Shown piece after piece: positions 4,949 to 5,376 of a stretch of 5,376 nucleotides of DNA. This stretch comes from Bacteroidales bacterium (GTDB lineage: Bacteria; Bacteroidota; Bacteroidia; Bacteroidales; PUMT01): assembly GCA_007132365.1 (NCBI GenBank), contig SLOS01000311.1, positions 1-5,376 of the forward strand, given 5' to 3'. A program made the translations under genes and the position numbers. The notes below the pieces were generated by a model that made no database searches, was not told the DNA's origin, and worked only from the letters and a program-made list of their open reading frames with translations. The first letter of the stretch is position 1. Each line of letters starts with the position of its first letter.

Positions 4949-5376
4949 ATGATCTCAATTATCGTAGCCATGGCCCGGAACAGGGTGATCGGGAGGGACA
5001 ACTCGCTGATCTGGCACCTGCCGGCCGATCTGAAATATTTTAAAAAAACGACAATGGGCAGGCCCGTCATCATGGGCAGGAAGACCTTTGAGTCGGTCGG
5101 CAAACCGCTGCCGGGACGAACCAACATAATTGTCACCCGCCGCAGAGGCTACTCCGCAGAGGGGTGCCTGGTGGCCGGCTCGCTGGAGGAGGCGGTAGAG
5201 ATGGCAAAGGGCTCAGATGGCTCAGGCAATGGACCGGGTACCGGTAACGCGGGCCACAAGACTTCCGGCAGTGTTCCCGGCCCGGGCGGCAGCGCTTCAG
5301 GCACCGGCACTGACCCTGCTACTGGCGGCACCGGCAACAGCCCGGGCGGCAGCGCTTCAGGCACCGGCACTGACCC
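4949..5376 (+). CDS. folA: Dihydrofolate reductase, N-terminal part, with Gly/Ser/Thr-rich insertion (3' truncated by window edge)
   Basis: The frame opens at ATG 4949 and runs 142 codons to the window end. DHFR reduces dihydrofolate to tetrahydrofolate with NADPH. Residues 1-87 align well with the family: MISIIVAMA strand, RVIGRDN loop (12-18), WHLPADLKYFK (22-32) with D27 at the catalytic acid position of E. coli DHFR, VIMGRKTFES (40-49), PLPGRTNIIVT (53-63) with the conserved R57, and LEEAVEMA (79-86). At that point the family normally runs straight into the strand containing the IGGG NADP-binding motif. Instead, at least 55 residues of Gly, Ser, Thr, Pro and Asn follow (88 onward), ending in a 20-residue tandem repeat. 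The IGGG motif and the rest of the enzyme are not in view. The insertion falls at a surface turn before strand E, so it could be a tolerated linker. The start follows the ThyA-like stop by 2 nt. GC-rich codon use matches the isomerase, not the cassette. Confidence 0.9.
   Translation, partial: MISIIVAMARNRVIGRDNSLIWHLPADLKYFKKTTMGRPVIMGRKTFESVGKPLPGRTNIIVTRRRGYSAEGCLVAGSLEEAVEMAKGSDGSGNGPGTGNAGHKTSGSVPGPGGSASGTGTDPATGGTGNSPGGSASGTGTD
5281..5376 (+). repeat. 60-bp perfect tandem repeat inside folA (1.6 copies seen)
   Basis: A 60-bp unit at 5281-5340, beginning CCCGGGCGGC, is followed by an identical first 36 bp at 5341-5376, where the window stops. The unit is a multiple of three and encodes 20 residues that start PGGSASGTGTDP, so copy-number change would keep the folA frame. 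GGCACCGGCA occurs twice within a unit (5300-5309 and 5327-5336), suggesting growth from a shorter GC-rich motif. The preceding 5208-5280 has similar Gly-rich but non-identical coding sequence. If the window edge is a contig end, the repeat is the likely reason the assembly stopped. Confidence 0.85.

Noticed and set aside
5149..5370. Antisense proline-rich repeat protein
   Set aside because: It is the reverse complement of the Gly-rich repeat in folA. The sense frame continues directly from an orthodox DHFR N-terminus, so the antisense frame is a by-product.
1..5376. CRISPR array, tRNA, rRNA or recombinase genes
   Set aside because: No spaced short repeats, cloverleaf-like sequence, rRNA sequence or integrase/transposase motifs were found on either strand by eye.

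Overview
The window reads as a low-GC, three-gene cassette set into a high-GC bacterial housekeeping locus. The host is most likely a member of the Bacteroidota. I base this on the style of the peptidyl-prolyl isomerase and dihydrofolate reductase sequences, the thyA-folA gene order, the lack of clear Shine-Dalgarno sites, and a promoter candidate with TTTG elements. This is inference; no search could be run.

Layout, all on the + strand: (1) 1-288, the C-terminal part of a cyclophilin-type peptidyl-prolyl isomerase, GC-rich and cut by the window edge. (2) 289-471, an AT-rich intergenic stretch with a promoter candidate near 421-450. (3) 472-2064, a 530-aa protein with two ThyX-like (flavin-dependent thymidylate synthase) halves. 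(4) 2071-4107, a 678-aa protein with an alpha-helical N-terminal region containing a terpene-cyclase/prenyltransferase-like QxxxGxW motif, followed by a complete classical AAA+ ATPase domain. (5) 4130-4813, a 227-aa HIT-family protein with an intact His triad, an N-terminal CxxC and a C-terminal extension. (6) about 4866-4946, a short in-frame remnant that looks like the extreme C-terminus of a classical thymidylate synthase ThyA. (7) 4949 to the window end, the N-terminal part of dihydrofolate reductase (folA), GC-rich again, whose reading frame runs into a Gly/Ser/Thr-rich insertion made partly of a perfect 60-bp tandem repeat.

The main observation is that the three-gene cassette lies where thyA should be. 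ThyA commonly precedes folA, and here only about 25 codons of a ThyA-like C-terminus survive, ending 2 nt before the folA start. The cassette opens with a ThyX-type enzyme, the unrelated class of thymidylate synthase. The simplest reading is non-orthologous replacement of thyA by a mobile or horizontally acquired thyX-like operon. A second reading is that an element landed in thyA and carried a substitute activity.

The ThyX-like protein is not ordinary. Its first half keeps the phosphate-side part of the ThyX signature (ExSxRY) but lacks RHR. Its second half keeps RHR but lacks the rest. The two halves look complementary, as if a duplicated gene had split one composite active site. With the AAA+ ATPase and HIT protein in a tight operon (6-nt and 22-nt gaps), this suggests a nucleotide-linked process that I cannot match to a named system. 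Whether it simply makes dTMP, modifies another nucleotide, or acts in conflict/defence cannot be settled from this sequence.
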